Shown piece by piece: positions 60,611-64,000 of a stretch of DNA of 64,000 nt. The position numbers and the translations under genes were made by a program. The notes under the pieces were generated by a model that saw only the letters and a program-made list of their open reading frames with translations, was not told where the DNA came from and ran no database searches. The stretch's first letter is position 1; every line of letters begins with the position of its first letter. This stretch comes from VXYL01 sp965199915 (GTDB taxonomy: Bacteria > Pseudomonadota > Gammaproteobacteria > Pseudomonadales > Azotimanducaceae), in contig OZ241348.1 in assembly GCA_965199915.1 (NCBI GenBank), positions 4,340,001 through 4,404,000 of the forward strand, read 5' to 3'.

Positions 60611-63370
60611 TCAGCCCTTGGCGATGACGTTGGGATCGCCGCCGGCGCGCGGCGTGAAATCCGCATCGGCGGCGAGGTGGACCACCGGGTGGACAAGCAA
60701 CGGCGCGTCCGGCAGGCCCTGGGCGATGGCGACCACGCCTTCCGCCACGCCGTCGTCCAAGCGCGCCTGCAGGGTGTGGCCCAACTCCTCGACGCGCACC
60801 CCGCCGCCTTCCGCCACGCCGAGGCGGGCGGCGTCCGCGGGGTTCAAGAGCGCGAAGGGCGCCGGCGCGCGCTCCAAGACCGGCGCCGAATAGTTGGAAA
60901 GCTCACCGCTGCCGAACACGTGGTGGACGCGCGCGGCGACGAACGCCCCGTTCGCGTGCTCCGGATCCGGCACGTCCCGGTAGGCCGGCGGCACAGCTGC
61001 GCGGTCCGCCAACAGCCGCGCGCCCGGATCGCCGCCGGCAAGCGGCCCACTGACCTCTTGCTGGAACTTGAACAGGGACTGGTTGGAGTTCCAGCCGGGC
61101 GTCCAAACATAGGGCACCACCGCGCCCGGCTGATCCCCCGCGTTCTCGCCCTCCATCGAGTAGGCGAGCGGCGTTTCCGCATCCGGCGACGCTTTCGGTT
61201 CGTGGACGCTCGCATCGGCGTGCATGGCGGTGCGCCCGCTGTAGCGATGCGGTTGGCGCGGAATGCGCGTGTTGGCGCGGACCCGGAAGTCCGCGCCCGG
61301 GGCCAAGGTGGCGAGCGGTGCGAACTCGTCGTTTGCGGCGGCGCAGGCGGCGGCGAGGTCGTTCCAATCTTTCCAGTCGGCCCAGTCTCCTTCGCGTTCG
61401 CAGCGCGCCGCGAGGGCGGCGATCCAGCGCCAAGACGGGGCTTCTTCGCCTTGGGTTTGGAACACCTGATAGAAGCGCTGGGCGCGCGTCTCGTAGTTCG
61501 CGAACGTGCCGGTTTGCTCGGCGTAGGTGGCGGCCGGCAACACCACCGCCGCGCTGGCCGCGGTGGGCGTCTCCAAAGCGTCCACCACCACCGCGCGTTG
61601 CAGCTCGATCTCCACCGCCGACGCCCGACGAAACAAATCGTTCTCCAGCACGATGGCAGCGGCGCCGGCCTGCATCCGCGCAAGGGCCTCGGCGAAGGAA
61701 AGCCCGCCGCCGAGCATCGCCACTCCGTAGCTGTTCGCCTCCGCCGCCGCGATGGCCAAGGCGGCGTCTCTCCCCCCGCGCCTCGTCCTGCGTCCCTTTC
61801 CTCGCCCTCTCCCGCGCAGCGCCCGCGCCACGTTGGCGGCGGCGCGCAGCAGGGCCGGCGAACGCGCCTCGCAGCCCGCTATCACCAGCGGACGTTCGGC
61901 GGCAAGCAACGCTTTCGCCGCCGCCGCCGTGAACTCGTCTTCCACCCCCGGCGGGTAGTCCGCGTCGATGGCGTGGGCGATGCCGAACCCAACCCGCGCC
62001 AGATCCGCAGCGCCCCCGTGCCGGGTCGCCGCCGCCAGCTCGTCCAAGCGCGTGGAAGCGACCGTGGCGAGGAACAGCGGGCTCTTGGCCGCTTGCGCGT
62101 GCCCGCGCACGCCGGCGTCCTGCCAATCGGGGATGCCGGCCGCCCGCGCCATGTCGAAGGTGACGCCGCGCGCGGCCTGTCGCACGGCGAGCGCCATGCG
62201 CGGGGCGGTGTTGGCGATGTCTTCGCCCAGCACGAGCACCGCGTCCGCCTGCTCGATGGCGCTGAGCGAGGGCACGCGGAAGCCGCCACCGCGGAGTATC
62301 TCCAAGGCGGTGCGCAGCGCCTCGTGCTCGTCGTCCGCCATGCCGACGCAGAAGTTCTCCGCGCCCACAAACCGCCGCAGCGCGAAGTTCGCCTCAATGG
62401 ACGCGCGCGGCGAGCCGATGCCCACAACCTTCTCGTCGCCCGCAGACAGGACGACCTTCGCCGCATCCAGCGCCGCGTCCTCGCCGCGCGCCTCGAACAC
62501 GCCGTCCGCGCCGCGCACACCGGCGTGGCGAATGCGCCGCTCGTGATTCACGAAGTGCGAGCCGAAGCGCCCCCGGTCGCACAGGAAGTATCCGTTCACT
62601 TCGCCGTGGTAGCGGTTGTGGACGCGCTTCAGCACACCGTAGCGTTCCGCCGGAAAGGTGTTGCAGCCCACCGCGCAATGCGGACAAACGGACGGGGCGG
62701 ATTGCAGGTCCCACTTGCGGGTGTAGACCTTGGAGAACGGCTTGTCCGTGAACACGCCGGTGGGGCACACCTCCACCAGGTTGCCGGCGAACTCGCTCTC
62801 CAACACGCCGTCCTCTTGCCGCCCGAAGAACATGCGTGCGCGCGAGCCGAACGCCTCCAGATCTTTGCCGCCGGCGTAGTCGCGGTAGTAGCGAACGCAG
62901 CGGTAGCAGGTGATGCAGCGGTTCATCTCGTGGCCGAGGAACGGGCCGAGGTATTGATTGCGCCACGTGCGCTTCTTGCCGGCGTAGCGGCGCATGGAGT
63001 GGCCGGTCATCACCGTCATGTCCTGCAGGTGGCACTCGCCGCCTTCCTCGCACACCGGGCAGTCGTGCGGGTGGTTCTCCATCAACCACTCGATCACCTG
63101 TTTGCGGAAGTCCGCCACGAACGGCGCTTGAATGGAGACGCGCATTCCGTCCGGCTTCACCGCCAGCGTGCAGGCCATTTGCAAGCGCCCGCGCTGATCC
63201 GCCTCGTCCGCGTATTCGATAACGGCGCACAACCGGCAGGAGCCGACCGACCCCAGCGCGGGATGCCAGCAGAAGTAAGGCAACTCCAAATGCTCGGAGA
63301 GACAAGCGTGCAGGAGGTTCTGCCCCGCCTCGAGCTCGTAGTCCTTGCCGTCGATGTTGACGCATGCCAT
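60611..63370 (-). CDS. nuoG: NADH-quinone oxidoreductase subunit G
   Basis: 919 residues, close to E. coli NuoG. N-terminal 2Fe-2S: CWHPALGSVGSCRLCAV; then HDCPVCEEGGECHLQD, CITCYRCVRYYRD and CPTG for N5/N4 clusters; CPHCAVGCNTF for the extra N7-type cluster, with YFLCDRGRF. The rest is a molybdopterin-oxidoreductase-like domain without active cofactor binding. First gene of the unit: nuoF and nuoA-E are not upstream. A low-complexity segment (ARALRGRGRGKGRRTRRGGRD) at about residue 550 is unusual. Confidence 0.95.
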   Translation of the reverse strand: MACVNIDGKDYELEAGQNLLHACLSEHLELPYFCWHPALGSVGSCRLCAVIEYADEADQRGRLQMACTLAVKPDGMRVSIQAPFVADFRKQVIEWLMENHPHDCPVCEEGGECHLQDMTVMTGHSMRRYAGKKRTWRNQYLGPFLGHEMNRCITCYRCVRYYRDYAGGKDLEAFGSRARMFFGRQEDGVLESEFAGNLVEVCPTGVFTDKPFSKVYTRKWDLQSAPSVCPHCAVGCNTFPAERYGVLKRVHNRYHGEVNGYFLCDRGRFGSHFVNHERRIRHAGVRGADGVFEARGEDAALDAAKVVLSAGDEKVVGIGSPRASIEANFALRRFVGAENFCVGMADDEHEALRTALEILRGGGFRVPSLSAIEQADAVLVLGEDIANTAPRMALAVRQAARGVTFDMARAAGIPDWQDAGVRGHAQAAKSPLFLATVASTRLDELAAATRHGGAADLARVGFGIAHAIDADYPPGVEDEFTAAAAKALLAAERPLVIAGCEARSPALLRAAANVARALRGRGRGKGRRTRRGGRDAALAIAAAEANSYGVAMLGGGLSFAEALARMQAGAAAIVLENDLFRRASAVEIELQRAVVVDALETPTAASAAVVLPAATYAEQTGTFANYETRAQRFYQVFQTQGEEAPSWRWIAALAARCEREGDWADWKDWNDLAAACAAANDEFAPLATLAPGADFRVRANTRIPRQPHRYSGRTAMHADASVHEPKASPDAETPLAYSMEGENAGDQPGAVVPYVWTPGWNSNQSLFKFQQEVSGPLAGGDPGARLLADRAAVPPAYRDVPDPEHANGAFVAARVHHVFGSGELSNYSAPVLERAPAPFALLNPADAARLGVAEGGGVRVEELGHTLQARLDDGVAEGVVAIAQGLPDAPLLVHPVVHLAADADFTPRAGGDPNVIAKG

Positions 63371-63924
63371 CGCTCAAACCCCGCGGTCGGCCCCAACGCA
63401 CCAGTGCCGCAAGGCGCACCACGCTACGCGACTCGATCTCGATGTTGACCGTCGCTCCTGCTCCGGCACCAGCACCGCTCCCTCAAGAACCCCGCCTGCC
63501 CCGTTGCCGCCGCTAAAGAACCGCTCTAACGGCGTGCGACGGAAGGCGACAGGCGAGGCGCGAAAACCGCGCCACGATACAGACCAGTAGGGCTAGGGGC
63601 AAGCGCGGCTTTGGGGGTGGATGGATGCGGAGCGTGCGACAAATTGCAGGTGCTTGCGCCCCACAACCCCTGCGATGCCGTCGCGGATTGCGACGTTGGG
63701 GCGCAATGTCGTCACGGAGAGAGGACTTTCCTAAAACACGCACGCGACATCGAGCAATTCTCCTACATACAGGCGCTTTGGGGCTTGGGACACTGTCAGC
63801 CGAGCCCGTGCCCGACGCACGGGAAATCGACAAAGGCACGGCCCCCGGCCGTGAGGGACTATGCTACTTTCGCCACCGGCGCGGCGACGGGCCGCGCCCG
63901 CCAGCCACCATGGAGAACCGCCAC
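63371..63924. other. Non-coding stretch upstream of nuoG
   Basis: About 550 bases with no open frame I can support on either strand. The region normally holding the end of nuoF is absent. TATGCTA at about 63857-63863 could be a -10 for the gene at the window edge. Confidence 0.5.
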
Positions 63925-64000
63925 ATGCCAACGCCCCCGCCGGCCGCGGCCGCCACCGCCGCCTCGAATGTCCGCGCCGCCCGCGCGGACGACGTGTACT
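63925..64000 (+). CDS. Start of a gene that runs off the window edge
   Basis: ATG 63925 with GGAG nine bases upstream (ATG 63910 is the alternative). Only 25 codons are visible: MPTPPPAAAATAASNVRAAR, then ADDVY. The Pro/Ala-rich beginning resembles that of the Uma2 nuclease at 26006 in composition, but no motif is available to name it. Confidence 0.45.
   Translation, partial: MPTPPPAAAATAASNVRAARADDVY

Noticed and set aside
59534..63448. 1304-codon open frame on the plus strand
   Set aside because: Shadow of nuoG, nuoH and nuoI on the other strand; composition is His/Arg/Ala-rich and no motif is seen.

Overview
The window is about 64 kb of GC-rich (roughly 65% by eye) bacterial chromosome, most likely from a gammaproteobacterium. 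That assignment rests on the mtaD-ubiG pair, the mutY-yggX pair next to his genes (the neighbourhood known from Pseudomonas), a complex I operon with an E. coli-length NuoG, and a TonB receptor. The phylum call is inferred from gene order, not from a phylogeny.

Layout. 1-700: remnant of a duplicated sugar-kinase 3' end between two direct repeats. 0.7-1.9 kb: SDH-family serine protease with a coupled small ORF. 2-7.4 kb (minus): N-acetylhexosamine-1-kinase-like gene, GH20 hexosaminidase, ribH and an LplT-PlsC fusion. 7.4-11.2 kb (plus): mtaD, ubiG, a small ORF and an S41 protease. 11.4-13.2 kb: AT-richer unknown gene and a truncated DNA methyltransferase. 13.3-20.6 kb: a hyp-hisB-hisA segment present twice, with reciprocal decay of the copies. 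Between the copies lie an SH3-type exported protein, a shattered helicase remnant with a 27-G run, and a three-gene HNH / unknown / nucleotidyltransferase operon whose last gene is frameshifted. 20.7-21.8 kb: a two-gene membrane module (TM-PLD-like plus membrane protein) bounded by ~50-bp direct repeats, inserted just upstream of mutY. 21.8-33.5 kb: mutY, yggX, a GST, a spondin-domain secreted protein, a Uma2 nuclease, a large SNF2 helicase and a TonB receptor.

33.6-41.3 kb (minus): a four-gene type I-G (former I-U) CRISPR interference cassette: cas3 (helicase-HD), a Cas8-like gene, csb1/cas7 and csb2 (cas5-cas6). The csb2 reading frame carries a complete phosphoribosyltransferase-like domain of about 240 residues in its middle, in frame. 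No cas1, cas2, cas4 or repeat array is visible. This chimeric Csb2 is the most striking item in the window.

41.3-45.5 kb (minus): form II CO-dehydrogenase/xanthine-dehydrogenase-like operon (coxG-S-L-M). 45.7-53.3 kb: a repeat-rich membrane protein, LLM oxidoreductase, GPH-type transporter, PhyH dioxygenase, exonuclease III, a small lipoprotein, a secreted protein and an Lrp/AsnC regulator. 53.4-63.4 kb (minus): nuoG-H-I-J-K-L-M-N, tightly overlapping, with nuoA-F absent from the window. The last ~75 bases begin another gene that runs off the edge.

A palindromic repeat family (about 45 bp; at ~25.6, 41.25, 45.65 and 51.18 kb) sits at gene borders, twice overlapping the apparent 5' end of a gene (cas3, xth).
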